17,647 nt of DNA from assembly GCA_034660735.1 (NCBI GenBank), contig JAYEJQ010000026.1, positions 1-17,647 on the forward strand, in the 5' to 3' direction. Positions 1 to 7,166 of this stretch are shown here, piece after piece (the first letter of the stretch is position 1; the number at the start of each line of letters is the position of its first letter). Made by a program: the position numbers and the translations under genes. The notes beneath the pieces were generated by a model. It did not search any database. It had not been told where the DNA came from and saw nothing but the letters and a program-made list of their open reading frames with translations. Source of the stretch: JAGLTA01 sp034660735 (lineage in GTDB: Bacteria > Patescibacteriota > Patescibacteriia > JAACEG01).

Positions 1-60
1 AATTTTTTAACATCACATAACACCTGCATATGTGGTTCCAGAAATTTACATTTATTAAAT

Positions 61-89
61 TTTCTCTTTCGCTATCGCTCAAAGAGAAA
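61..89. repeat. Perfect 9-bp inverted repeat (hairpin)
   Basis: TTTCTCTTT at 61-69 pairs perfectly with AAAGAGAAA at 81-89 around an 11-base loop. No T-run follows on either strand, so it is not an obvious terminator. The loop on the minus strand (GAGCGATAGCG) resembles GAGCGGTAGCG inside the repeat element at 13590-13720, which may mean a shared origin. Confidence 0.5.
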
Positions 90-148
90 TAATAATAAGG
101 AGTATAAATTTCTTCCACCCAAATTTTGAAAATGATATAATTATATAA

Positions 149-165
149 GAAGTTTTCAAAACTTC
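149..165. repeat. 17-bp odd palindrome
   Basis: GAAGTTTT and AAAACTTC flank a single central C, giving two perfect 8-bp arms. It lies inside the gene-free left region, close to the right inverted end at 181-189. It could be a protein-binding palindrome or part of a repeat element; nothing nearby decides between these. Confidence 0.4.
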
Positions 166-340
166 GCATCATACGGAAACGTTATGTGAAATAATTTTTT
201 TTCGCTATTTAGATGGAAACCGCCAGCAGATTATCCTTAGAGAAAGCCTTTTTTGTTTAACAAAAAAAACAAATTTCCAAACGCAAAATTTAAAAAAACA
301 ATTTGAATATTCAAAATAAGATTAATTAATTTAACCAAGC

Positions 341-383
341 GGGACGTTTTTATTTTGGAACGAGTAGGACATTTCTATATTGG
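341..383. repeat. Two imperfect 18-bp direct repeats, 25-bp period
   Basis: The 18 bases at 341-358 and the 18 bases at 366-383 match at 14 positions, sharing GGAC, TTT, TAT and a final TTGG. The second copy ends two bases before the TTGACA at 385-390 and about 20 bases before the promoter -35 box at 405. They could be operator sites for the downstream promoter or the terminal binding sites of an insertion sequence; the sequence alone does not decide. Confidence 0.45.
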
Positions 384-404
384 TTTGACAACTGATACAA
401 TGAC

Positions 405-433
405 TTGACATAAAATTATATTGGGTATATACT
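405..433 (+). promoter_or_regulatory. Sigma-70-type promoter for the DUF5320-DUF134 pair
   Basis: A consensus -35 box TTGACA (405-410) is followed after exactly 17 bases by TATACT (428-433). Transcription should start near 440, giving a leader of about 24 bases before the ATG at 464. A second TTGACA at 385-390 has no good -10 partner. This is the best promoter match in the window. Confidence 0.75.
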
Positions 434-463
434 TAAAACATAATTTATTTAACTAAAATTATT

Positions 464-715
464 ATGCCAAATTTTGACAAAACAGGTCCTGCTGGCAAAG
501 GTCCTGCAACAGGACAAAGACAAGGTCATTGCGTTGAAAACCAGCAATCAAATTCTTTTATTGGCGGTTTTATGCGATGCTGCCGAGGTTACGGAAGGAG
601 AATTAGAGGAAGATTTTTTCAAAATCAGAATTCTCTTGAAGATCAGGAAAAATTTTTGGAAAGCGAATTGCAGTCTGTTCGCGACGTTAAAAAAAAGACT
701 GAAGAAGAAAAATAA
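464..715 (+). CDS. DUF5320 family small protein
   Basis: This 83-aa protein begins MPNFDKTGPAGKGPATGQ, the Gly/Pro-rich N-terminal signature of DUF5320 proteins, which typically read MPxxDGTGPxGxGPxTGR. The middle is Gly/Arg-rich with a Cys-Cys pair, and the last 25 residues (LEDQEKFLESELQSVRD...) are charged and probably helical or coiled-coil, as in the family. The function is unknown; family members in anaerobes often sit beside DUF134 regulators and iron-molybdenum-cofactor-related proteins. The next gene starts inside this stop codon (TAATG), so the two are probably translationally coupled. The leader has no Shine-Dalgarno site. Confidence 0.85.
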   Translation: MPNFDKTGPAGKGPATGQRQGHCVENQQSNSFIGGFMRCCRGYGRRIRGRFFQNQNSLEDQEKFLESELQSVRDVKKKTEEEK

Positions 716-993
716 TGCCGCGCCCAAGATTATGCAGAAGAATCGGATCTAATCCAAATGTGATTTTTTATAAGCCGCAAGGAATTCCTTTGAAAAATTT
801 GAAAGTTATAGAGATATCCCTTGAGGAATGGGAGGCATTGAGGCTTAAAAATGTGGAAAATTTAGACCAAAATCGATCTGCAGAAAAAATGCGCACATCG
901 CAAAGCACTTTTCAGAGAATATTTATTGGCGCGCAAAAAAAAATAAGTTTTGCTATTATCAATGGGATGGCGATTAGGATTGCAAAAAAATAA
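715..993 (+). CDS. DUF134 (UPF0251) family DNA-binding protein
   Basis: This 92-aa protein begins MPRPRLCRRI and contains the DUF134 landmarks PQGIPL (about residues 22-27), SLEEWEALRLKNVE (35-48) and a sigma-region-4-like helix-turn-helix, SAEKMRTSQSTFQRIF (55-70), followed by ARKK-like and MAIRI segments. Family members are predicted transcriptional regulators. The start overlaps the DUF5320 stop by one base, and the pair shares the promoter at 405-433. The usual QEE before the helix-turn-helix is changed to QNRS, so the DNA-binding surface may be divergent. It ends inside the A-tract that doubles as the minus-strand terminator T-run. Confidence 0.88.
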   Translation: MPRPRLCRRIGSNPNVIFYKPQGIPLKNLKVIEISLEEWEALRLKNVENLDQNRSAEKMRTSQSTFQRIFIGAQKKISFAIINGMAIRIAKK

Positions 994-1020
994 GGAAGCA
1001 ATATGCTTCCTTCTTTTTTT
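984..1020. terminator. Bidirectional intrinsic terminator
   Basis: AAGGAAGCA (992-1000) and TGCTTCCTT (1004-1012) form a perfect 9-bp stem around a 3-base loop. On the plus strand the stem is followed by a T-run (1014-1020); on the minus strand the A-tract at 984-990 gives a T-run as well. It can therefore stop transcription from the DUF134 gene on the left and from yebC on the right. Confidence 0.85.
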
Positions 1021-1053
1021 GTGCGCAAAATATTTTATAGTTATTCATTGATT

Positions 1054-1791
1054 TTATTCAACGTCGGCGTTTGTGTAAAAATTGCTCACATCTTCGCATT
1101 CGTCAAGCGCTTCATACAGTTTTTTGATTGAGGCTCTGTTTTTTTTGCCTTCTATTTTTTTTAATTTTTTTGGAATATATTCAATCTGCGCGTATTCTGT
1201 TTTTATATTTTTGCCATCTAAATATTCTTTAACTTTTTGTAAATTTTTTATTTCGGTATAAATTATAGTTTCTTTATTTTCTTTTTGTATATCATCAGCG
1301 CCTGAGTCAATCAACTCTAATTCAAATTCGCTTTTATCTAAATTCACATTTTCAAATTCGCTGTTTATTATTCTAACTACTCCTTTTTTTTCAAAATGCC
1401 ATGACACGCTATTTTTTCCGCCAAGGGAACAATTAAATTTAGAAAAAATATGCCTAATTTCTGAGATTGACCTGTTTTTATTGTCAGTTAAACTTTCTAT
1501 AATAAAAAAAGTCCCAGCAGGCCCGAATGCTTCGTAAACTATCTTTTCTAATGCCGCGCCTTTTAATTCGCCTGTTCCACGCTTGATCGCGCGTTCAATA
1601 TTATCTTTCGGCATATTAACCGTTTTTGCTTGATCAATCGCGATTCTCAATTTAAAATTAGCGTTCGGATCTCTGCCATCGCGCGCGGCAACAGTTATGT
1701 TATTTCCAAGTTTAGTGAAAACAGCGCTCCTTTTTTGATCAGCCGCTCCTTTCTGCCTTTTAATTGTAGACCATTTGCTGTGCCCAGACAT
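1054..1791 (-). CDS. yebC: YebC/PmpR family protein
   Basis: The 245-aa product starts MSGHSKWSTIKRQKGAADQ, the invariant N-terminus of the YebC/PmpR family, followed by AARDGRDPNANFKLR and MPKDNIERAIKRGTGE. The mid-domain signature YEAFGPAGTFFIIE and the segment GGKNSVSWHFEKKG are also clear, and the length is normal. Some family members are described as transcription factors; others are now linked to translation and relief of ribosome stalling at proline stretches, so the exact role is open. I chose the ATG at 1791 because the 12 upstream in-frame residues are low-complexity and precede the conserved start. It lies 76 bases after tyrS on the same strand, probably in one operon, and shares the terminator at 984-1020. 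No Shine-Dalgarno site is visible. Confidence 0.93.
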   Translation of the reverse strand: MSGHSKWSTIKRQKGAADQKRSAVFTKLGNNITVAARDGRDPNANFKLRIAIDQAKTVNMPKDNIERAIKRGTGELKGAALEKIVYEAFGPAGTFFIIESLTDNKNRSISEIRHIFSKFNCSLGGKNSVSWHFEKKGVVRIINSEFENVNLDKSEFELELIDSGADDIQKENKETIIYTEIKNLQKVKEYLDGKNIKTEYAQIEYIPKKLKKIEGKKNRASIKKLYEALDECEDVSNFYTNADVE

Positions 1792-1867
1792 AAAAGTTAA
1801 AAAGTAAAAATGAAAAACTAAAAACAACAGTTAAAAACTAAAAATTGAATTAAGAATTATGAATAAT

Positions 1868-3130
1868 TTACAATTTAATTTTTATAAAATTTCTTTTTCC
1901 TTTTTGAATAATTTTCCATTTTTGATTTATTAATACATTTTTCGCAATATCTTTTATAATTCTTTCGTCAAATTTAACTCCGCCTTGTTCTACCACCCTT
2001 CTTGCCTCATTCTTAGAAGAGCATAATTTTGTTTTTACTAATAAATCTAAAATATTAATTGCGTATTCTTTTTTTTTAACCAATTCCTTTTTATTATTTT
2101 TTAATTTCAATTTTAACCATTCATTTTTTATTTTTATCTCTTTAATGCCTGTCGGGGTTTTATGTTTTTGATGAATATTTTTAAAATATTCTTCGGCTTC
2201 GCGCGCGTTTTTTTCACCGTGATAAATTTTAACAATTTCTTTGGCAAGTTTCATTTTGACATCTCTTGGATTTATTTTTTCGTTTTTTAGATTTTGAATC
2301 ATCTCTTTTATTTCAGTCATTGGAATGTCTGTTGCTAATTCAAAATATTGAATTATCATTTCATCGCGCATAGACATAATTTTGCCATAAATTTCTTTTG
2401 GATTATCCGTGATACAAATAATATTTCCCCAACTTGTGCTCATTTTTCTGCCGTCAAGTCCGTCCATCAATTTTAAAGTTAAAATGTTTTGCGGTTTTTG
2501 TCCGTATAATCGCTGTAATTCTCGTCCAGCCAAAACATTAAAAAGTTGGTCACTGCCGCCAATCTCTATATCAGATTTTATTGCAACGCTGTCATAACCC
2601 TGCATTAAAGGATAAAGTGTTTCGCGTAAAGAGATTCGCGTTCCTTCTTTAAAACGTTTTGAAAAGTTTTCTCTGTCTAAAATTTGTGCTACTGAAAAAA
2701 CGTTTGCCTGTTTGCAAATATCATAATAGTTCAATTTGCCAAGCCATTCGCTGTTATAATGGATTTCCGTTTTTTTAATGTTAAAAATTTTTCCTATTTG
2801 TTTCAGGTAGCCGCGCATATTTTCGTTAACTTGTTTTTTGCCAAGCATCGGTCGTTCAGAATCTTTATCTGACGCGTCTCCGATTAAAGCGGTGAAATCG
2901 CCGACGATTAAAACAATCTGATGCCCTAATTCTTGAAATTTTGCCAGTTTTCTCATTGTGGACGCCCTGCCTAAATGAATTTTCGGACCAGTGGGATCAA
3001 CGCCGTGCTTTATCTTTAATTTCTTACCGCTCGCCATTTTTTCTTCCAAGCTTTTTTTTACAATCAGATCAACTGTTCCGCGAGTTAATATTTCATCAAT
3101 TTTATTTTTATCAGTTATAATTTTTGACAT
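1868..3130 (-). CDS. tyrS: Tyrosine--tRNA ligase
   Basis: This 420-aa class I aminoacyl-tRNA synthetase charges tRNA-Tyr with tyrosine in the cytoplasm. The HIGH-type motif is HLGR (residues 52-55, within GVDPTGPKIHLGR), and the KMSKS-type motif is KMSTS (229-233). GGSDQLFNV (191-199) is the substrate-pocket segment typical of TyrRS. A C-terminal S4 RNA-binding domain covers about 350-390 (SSKNEARRVVEQGGVKFDE). The KHGVDPTGP and KFQELGH text resembles the TyrZ-type branch more than E. coli TyrS. It is the first gene of the tyrS-yebC pair, read from a predicted promoter at 3157-3184. The start has no Shine-Dalgarno site. Confidence 0.97.
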   Translation of the reverse strand: MSKIITDKNKIDEILTRGTVDLIVKKSLEEKMASGKKLKIKHGVDPTGPKIHLGRASTMRKLAKFQELGHQIVLIVGDFTALIGDASDKDSERPMLGKKQVNENMRGYLKQIGKIFNIKKTEIHYNSEWLGKLNYYDICKQANVFSVAQILDRENFSKRFKEGTRISLRETLYPLMQGYDSVAIKSDIEIGGSDQLFNVLAGRELQRLYGQKPQNILTLKLMDGLDGRKMSTSWGNIICITDNPKEIYGKIMSMRDEMIIQYFELATDIPMTEIKEMIQNLKNEKINPRDVKMKLAKEIVKIYHGEKNAREAEEYFKNIHQKHKTPTGIKEIKIKNEWLKLKLKNNKKELVKKKEYAINILDLLVKTKLCSSKNEARRVVEQGGVKFDERIIKDIAKNVLINQKWKIIQKGKRNFIKIKL

Positions 3131-3156
3131 ATAATTTTTTTAAGTCATTTTTAATA

Positions 3157-3184
3157 ATAATATCAGATAAGCGAAAAAAATCAA
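3157..3184 (-). promoter_or_regulatory. Predicted promoter for tyrS
   Basis: On the minus strand TTGATT (3184-3179) precedes TATTAT (3162-3157) by 16 bases, and TGA directly before the -10 box makes it an extended -10. The leader to the tyrS ATG at 3130 would be about 20 bases. AT-richness makes chance matches common here. Confidence 0.45.
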
Positions 3185-3194
3185 GACGTTGAGA

Positions 3195-3223
3195 TTGATT
3201 TTTTTGCGCGATTTTGTTATATT
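3195..3223 (+). promoter_or_regulatory. Predicted promoter for the sigma factor gene
   Basis: TTGATT (3195-3200) is followed after 17 bases by TATATT (3218-3223), with TGT just before the -10 box as an extended -10. A start near 3230 would leave a leader of about 58 bases of A-rich sequence before the Shine-Dalgarno site. It is back to back with the tyrS promoter. Confidence 0.5.
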
Positions 3224-3276
3224 TAAGTAAAAATAAAAAAATCAAGAATAAAAATAAAAACAACAAAAATAAAAAA

Positions 3277-3283
3277 AGGAGGG
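3277..3283 (+). promoter_or_regulatory. Strong Shine-Dalgarno site of the sigma factor gene
   Basis: AGGAGGG lies five bases (from the AGGAGG core) before the ATG at 3288 and fixes that start. It is the only strong Shine-Dalgarno sequence correctly placed before any gene in the window. Confidence 0.8.
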
Positions 3284-3287
3284 TATT

Positions 3288-4268
3288 ATGATAGGCGCGA
3301 AAAATAAAATACTTGGTTTATATTTAAATGAAACAAAAAAATTTAAAAAATTAACGGAAGATGTGGAAATTGAATTGGGCCGTCAATTTAAAGTTGAGCA
3401 TAATATTGATGCTTATAAAAAATTAATAAATCACAACTTATGGTTAGTTGTGATGATATCTTATAGATTTATTGGAACTACTGAATTACTGGATTTGATT
3501 CAAGCAGGAACAGAAGGGCTATTAAACGCAACTAAGCGTTTTGATTACAGATTTAATAATCGGTTGTCAAAATATGCAAGTCCGTGGATAGAACAATCAA
3601 TAAAAAATGAAATAATGTATAATAATAAGGATTTTCCTATGAGAGTGCCTGTGAATGTGCAAATGATGTATGGAAATCTAAATAAAAGTATTCGTTATTT
3701 CAAAAATAAATATCAACGAGAGCCTGAATGGCATGAAATTATAGACGAGATGGGTTTAATAGAGGATAAAGTAAATCCGATTTTTTTTAAATTTAAAAAT
3801 GTATTTAATCCTATATCTTTAGATTCGCCTATAAGATATAAAAAAAACGAAAGAGGGAATAGAAAGGCGAGAGAAAAATCCGAAGTTATCGGAAAAGATG
3901 TTTTTACCGCCGAACAATTATTAGAAATTAAAGACGAATTAAGCAGAATAATAAAAAAGATTTTGCGCAAAAGCAAGGCAAGATTTTCGAAAAAAAGTTA
4001 TGAGATTTTTTGCGAATTTTGCGGTTTTAATAAAGATTTTAAAATTAAAAGTCCAACCGAAATTGCGCGAAAATACTCATGCACTAGGTCGAATGTTTAT
4101 GAGGTTACTAAAGAAATTTTTTTAATTTCATATTTAATCATCAAGGGCAGGGGATATCAAGTAGAAAAAAATAAAATAAAAGGTTGGCTAAAAGAAATGT
4201 TAAAACAATGTGCTTGGATCCAAGAAACAACAGGGTCCAAAGTAATAAATTTTAACGATTTTAAATAA
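3288..4268 (+). CDS. Sigma-70 family RNA polymerase sigma factor (alternative)
   Basis: The 326-aa product directs RNA polymerase to promoters. Residues 8-35 resemble region 1.2 (LYLNETKKFKKLTEDVEIEL). Residues 40-110 are a clear region 2: KKLINHNLWLVVMISYRF, LLDLIQAGTEGLLNATKRFD, then LSKYASPWIEQSIKNEI. Region 3 lies at about 118-165 (RVPVNVQ, QREPEWHEIIDEMGL). Region 4 is divergent, at about 232-285, with PTEIARKYSCTRSNVYEV as the helix-turn-helix. About 40 further residues follow. The primary factor normally keeps a nearly invariant region 4.2 (TLEEIG...TRERIRQIE), so this looks like a group 2/3 alternative factor, not RpoD. It is monocistronic, with its own promoter and terminator. No anti-sigma gene is adjacent. 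Calling it alternative is inference from region 4. Confidence 0.88.
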   Translation: MIGAKNKILGLYLNETKKFKKLTEDVEIELGRQFKVEHNIDAYKKLINHNLWLVVMISYRFIGTTELLDLIQAGTEGLLNATKRFDYRFNNRLSKYASPWIEQSIKNEIMYNNKDFPMRVPVNVQMMYGNLNKSIRYFKNKYQREPEWHEIIDEMGLIEDKVNPIFFKFKNVFNPISLDSPIRYKKNERGNRKAREKSEVIGKDVFTAEQLLEIKDELSRIIKKILRKSKARFSKKSYEIFCEFCGFNKDFKIKSPTEIARKYSCTRSNVYEVTKEIFLISYLIIKGRGYQVEKNKIKGWLKEMLKQCAWIQETTGSKVINFNDFK

Positions 4269-4287
4269 AACAAAAAGGAGGAAAAAT

Positions 4288-4328
4288 AAAAAAAGCTATG
4301 AAAAAAAACTAATTTCATAGCTTTTTTA
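4288..4328. terminator. Bidirectional intrinsic terminator
   Basis: GCTATGAAA (4295-4303) pairs with TTTCATAGC (4313-4321) around a 9-base loop, extended by an A-tract on the left (4288-4294) and a T-tract on the right (4322-4327). It reads as a terminator from both strands and separates the sigma gene from the converging AI-2E family permease gene. Confidence 0.85.
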
Positions 4329-4344
4329 TTTATAATAAATTTTA

Positions 4345-5388
4345 TTACTCTTCTTCGGTTAAATTATTTATTATAACGCTGATTATTAAGACAACTGGCA
4401 TAGCTAAAATTCCGCCTATTACTCCGGCTAATTGAAATCCGATAATTAATGATATTATTGAAATAATCGGATTAACTCCGACCGCTTTTTTCATAATATT
4501 AGGGACAAGAAGATTATTTTCTATCTGTTGAACAACAATACAGATAGCAATAACAATTAATGCCTTGCTTGGCGAATACAATAATGTGAGCAAGACAGCG
4601 GGAATTGCGCCCATTATAGGTCCTAAGTATGGGATAAATTCAAATAGTCCTGCTATGAGTGCCAGCACTAAAGCATATTTTATATCAAAAAGCGATAGAC
4701 CGATAAAAGTTAAAATAAAAATCGCAATACATAAAACCAACTGCGCTCTTGCCCAAACGCCCAATTTATCCTGAATATCGCGTATCACCTTAATAATCCT
4801 TTTTTTGCGTTTTTTTGTGACAATATCGTCTAAAAAGTTATACCAAGATTTTTCTTGCAATACCATATAAAAAGCGATAACAAGAACGATAAAGAAAGAT
4901 ACTATTCCGCCGAAAAGTCCGATTGCTAATGAGAAAATATTTTTAGCTCCCCCGCCGATATTTTCTTGCAGAAAATTCAAAGCTTTTTGGACGCTGTCTT
5001 TAAATCCGAATTGTGAAAGATATTCTTTGAATTGATAAAAAACAGAATAAAATTTTTGCGAATAAGAGGGAAAATTTTTTGCTAATTCATTAACTTGTTC
5101 TATTATAGGCGGAGCAAGTAAAATAAATACGGAAGAAATAATGGACAATAAAATAATATAAATTGCCAAAGTTCCAATTACGCGCGGAATATGGTGTTTA
5201 TGCAACCAGTTCGCGATCGGATTTATAATAGTCGCGATCACGAAAGCAATGAAAAGCATAATCAGCACATTGGCTATTTTGTATAGAAAAAAGCAGAGAA
5301 GGAGGACAGCAAGAATTTTTATTATAGACAGAACAGAAAAATCAATTGTTAATTTCCTGCCCCTATGGTTTTTCAACGCTTCAATCAT
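4345..5388 (-). CDS. AI-2E family transporter (PerM/YdiK-like permease)
   Basis: This 347-aa polytopic inner-membrane protein has the architecture of the AI-2E exporter/PerM (DUF20) family. Paired N-terminal helices (about 20-55) are followed by AFVIATIINPIANWL and a helix at 70-92 ending in LLAPPIIEQ. A soluble coil-rich segment spans about 95-150, and a C-terminal bundle carries the family hallmarks GLFEFIPYLGPIMGAIPA (about 237-254) and QQIENNLLVPNIMKKAVGVNP. Members export varied small molecules or ions; the name comes from one autoinducer-2 exporter, so the substrate here is unknown. It is the last gene of the minus-strand run, 74 bases after pilB, and ends at the shared terminator. Confidence 0.92.
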   Translation of the reverse strand: MIEALKNHRGRKLTIDFSVLSIIKILAVLLLCFFLYKIANVLIMLFIAFVIATIINPIANWLHKHHIPRVIGTLAIYIILLSIISSVFILLAPPIIEQVNELAKNFPSYSQKFYSVFYQFKEYLSQFGFKDSVQKALNFLQENIGGGAKNIFSLAIGLFGGIVSFFIVLVIAFYMVLQEKSWYNFLDDIVTKKRKKRIIKVIRDIQDKLGVWARAQLVLCIAIFILTFIGLSLFDIKYALVLALIAGLFEFIPYLGPIMGAIPAVLLTLLYSPSKALIVIAICIVVQQIENNLLVPNIMKKAVGVNPIISIISLIIGFQLAGVIGGILAMPVVLIISVIINNLTEEE

Positions 5389-5462
5389 AAAATTTATTAG
5401 TTAAAGTTTGAAATTATATTTGTAAATATTATAAAATCGTAAATTTTTTCGTTGGTGTTAAA

Positions 5463-7166
5463 TTACACAACCCTAAATATTTCGTCTATAGTTGTAATTC
5501 CTTCAAGCGCTTTTAAAATGCCGTCCTGCTCTATTGTGATTAACTTTTTTTCGCGCGCCATTTTTTTAATATCATCTTCCGAAATATTGGTGTTATGAGT
5601 AATAGCCTCCTTTATTTTATCGTCAATATCAATCACTTCAAAGATTCCTATTCTTCCCTTATACCCTATATTATTGCATTTGTCGCATCCGTTCGCTTTA
5701 TAAAAAATAGGCTGATCCAGTTTGTTTAAATCAATTTTGTTTTTTATTTCATCAGGCGCTAAAGAGAATGATTTTCGTATTCTATCTTTCTGTTTTTCGT
5801 CTAACGCGATTTTTTTTCGGCAAACTTCGCATACCTTTCTTACTAACCGCTGTCCTATTATCATATTTAGCGCTGGCGCCAATAAAAAGTTTTTAGCATT
5901 CAGTGATAAAATTCTCGGTATTGCTCCTGCCGCGCTGTTTGTATGAACAGTGCTTAAAACCAAGTGTCCAGTCAAAGCAGTCTGAATGGCGGTGTCAGCT
6001 GTTTTTGGATCTCTGATTTCTCCGACCATTATAATATCAGGATCTTGCCTTACAAGAGAACGCATCGCCTCGGCAAAATCATACCCGCCCTCTTCATCAA
6101 CTTGGCTTTGGTTGATGCCAGACATGCGATATTCAATAGGATCTTCAATAGTAATAATTTTAACATTTTCTTGGTTCAGTTCATTTAAGATAGCGTATAA
6201 AGTTGAAGTTTTTCCAGATCCAGTAGGACCTGTATTAAATATCAATCCGTTAGGACGGCTTATCCCTTTTTTCAATACTTTATAAACTTCTTTTTTTAAT
6301 CCTAATTCTGTGAGAGTAAATGATTTTCGCGAAAACATTAAAATTCTTATAGCTACACTTTCACCATAAACTGTAGGCAGAGTTGAAACTCTTATATCAA
6401 TTTGATCCTTGTCAAGCGAGATAGTAAAACGTCCATCTTGAGGCTTGTTAGTCACATTTATTTTTAATCCAGCAATTAATTTAATTCTTGATACTAAAAC
6501 ATTCCATCTGTTTTTATCAATAATAGCTGCGTCATGAAGTATTCCGTCAACTCTATATCTTATTTTTACATCATCCTTTTCAGATTCTATGTGAAGATCA
6601 GAAGCGTCAATATTAATAGCGGAAGACAGTAATAGATTTAGAATTTCAGTTAGAGAGACCTTTTTTAGAGTTTCTGTTATCTGTTCAAAAGTTTTAATTT
6701 TTTTGAATTTAGCTAAATCCTTTTTGGTAATTTGGACTGTCTGTTTAATAGTTTTAATTTTTGGCAATTTTTCGTATAGTGATAAAATTTTTAAAAAACT
6801 ATGTTCGGAAATAAGATATACTTGTAAATTTTTATTAAAAAAACGTTTTTTTAATTGAGCGATAAATTGAATTGTATTTTTATCTGTTAAATCAACGGCG
6901 CCAACGCGCACTTGTTCTCTACCATAATAAAAACATACTGTTTTATATTTTTCAACATTTTTTTGATCCACGGTCGTAAGCGCTTCGGGCGTGATTGGAA
7001 AATTTAACAGATCGATATAACCATAGCCGATTTGAGCAGCTTTTGTTTTTGCTTCCCTTTCTTTATTTGCGATTTCTATTGCGTTAATATTAAAGTTTAA
7101 TTTATTCAAAACATCTTTTTTAGCTATTTGCGCTCTTTGTTCGTTATTACTGACGTTTTCTTTCAT
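5463..7166 (-). CDS. pilB: Type IV pilus / type II secretion assembly ATPase, PilB/GspE family
   Basis: The 567-aa product is a cytoplasmic hexameric ATPase that powers pilin polymerization. The Walker A motif is GPTGSGKT (313-320), the Asp box ITIEDPIEY (338-346), Walker B DPDIIMVGEIRD (375-386) and the His box LVLSTVHTN (402-410). The tetracysteine zinc site of PilB/GspE is present as CEVC (446-449) and CDKC (494-497). This rules in the assembly motor and rules out the retraction ATPase PilT. The N-terminal 140 residues are a divergent MshEN-like domain, preceded by about 45 charged residues. The ATG at 7166 lies inside the preceding gene (20-base overlap), suggesting translational coupling. 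No pilin or PilC gene is in view; the rest of the pilus genes must lie elsewhere. Confidence 0.95.
   Translation of the reverse strand: MKENVSNNEQRAQIAKKDVLNKLNFNINAIEIANKEREAKTKAAQIGYGYIDLLNFPITPEALTTVDQKNVEKYKTVCFYYGREQVRVGAVDLTDKNTIQFIAQLKKRFFNKNLQVYLISEHSFLKILSLYEKLPKIKTIKQTVQITKKDLAKFKKIKTFEQITETLKKVSLTEILNLLLSSAINIDASDLHIESEKDDVKIRYRVDGILHDAAIIDKNRWNVLVSRIKLIAGLKINVTNKPQDGRFTISLDKDQIDIRVSTLPTVYGESVAIRILMFSRKSFTLTELGLKKEVYKVLKKGISRPNGLIFNTGPTGSGKTSTLYAILNELNQENVKIITIEDPIEYRMSGINQSQVDEEGGYDFAEAMRSLVRQDPDIIMVGEIRDPKTADTAIQTALTGHLVLSTVHTNSAAGAIPRILSLNAKNFLLAPALNMIIGQRLVRKVCEVCRKKIALDEKQKDRIRKSFSLAPDEIKNKIDLNKLDQPIFYKANGCDKCNNIGYKGRIGIFEVIDIDDKIKEAITHNTNISEDDIKKMAREKKLITIEQDGILKALEGITTIDEIFRVV

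Larger units (their letters stand above)
13..189. repeat. Possible short element bounded by 9-bp inverted ends
   Basis: TCACATAAC at 13-21 is matched by its exact reverse complement GTTATGTGA at 181-189, and some similarity continues inward (TATG about 8 bases inside each end). The interior has no gene but contains a 9-bp stem hairpin and a 17-bp palindrome. The arrangement resembles a small non-autonomous element. Nine bases is short for a confident call, and no target-site duplication was established. Confidence 0.3.
1..463. other. Gene-free, repeat-rich region
   Basis: No credible coding frame is seen on either strand over these 463 bases. The stretch is very AT-rich and dense in inverted repeats: a hairpin at 61-89, an odd palindrome at 149-165, a T/A-tract palindrome at 249-267 and a 14-bp palindrome at 302-315. 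Two imperfect direct repeats lie at 341-383 and a promoter at 405-433. It looks like intergenic DNA built from remnants of small repetitive elements rather than a decayed gene, but it could also be the end of an element that continues to the left of the window. Confidence 0.6.

Noticed and set aside
474..752. 92-codon plus-strand frame overlapping the DUF5320 gene
   Set aside because: The overlapping frame at 464-715 carries the family signature; this one has none and overlaps both genes of the pair.
4298..4312. Five-codon reading frame (MKKN, stop) after an AGGAGG, in the sigma gene terminator
   Set aside because: The AGGAGG is 16 bases from the ATG, too far to act, and the ATG is part of the terminator stem.
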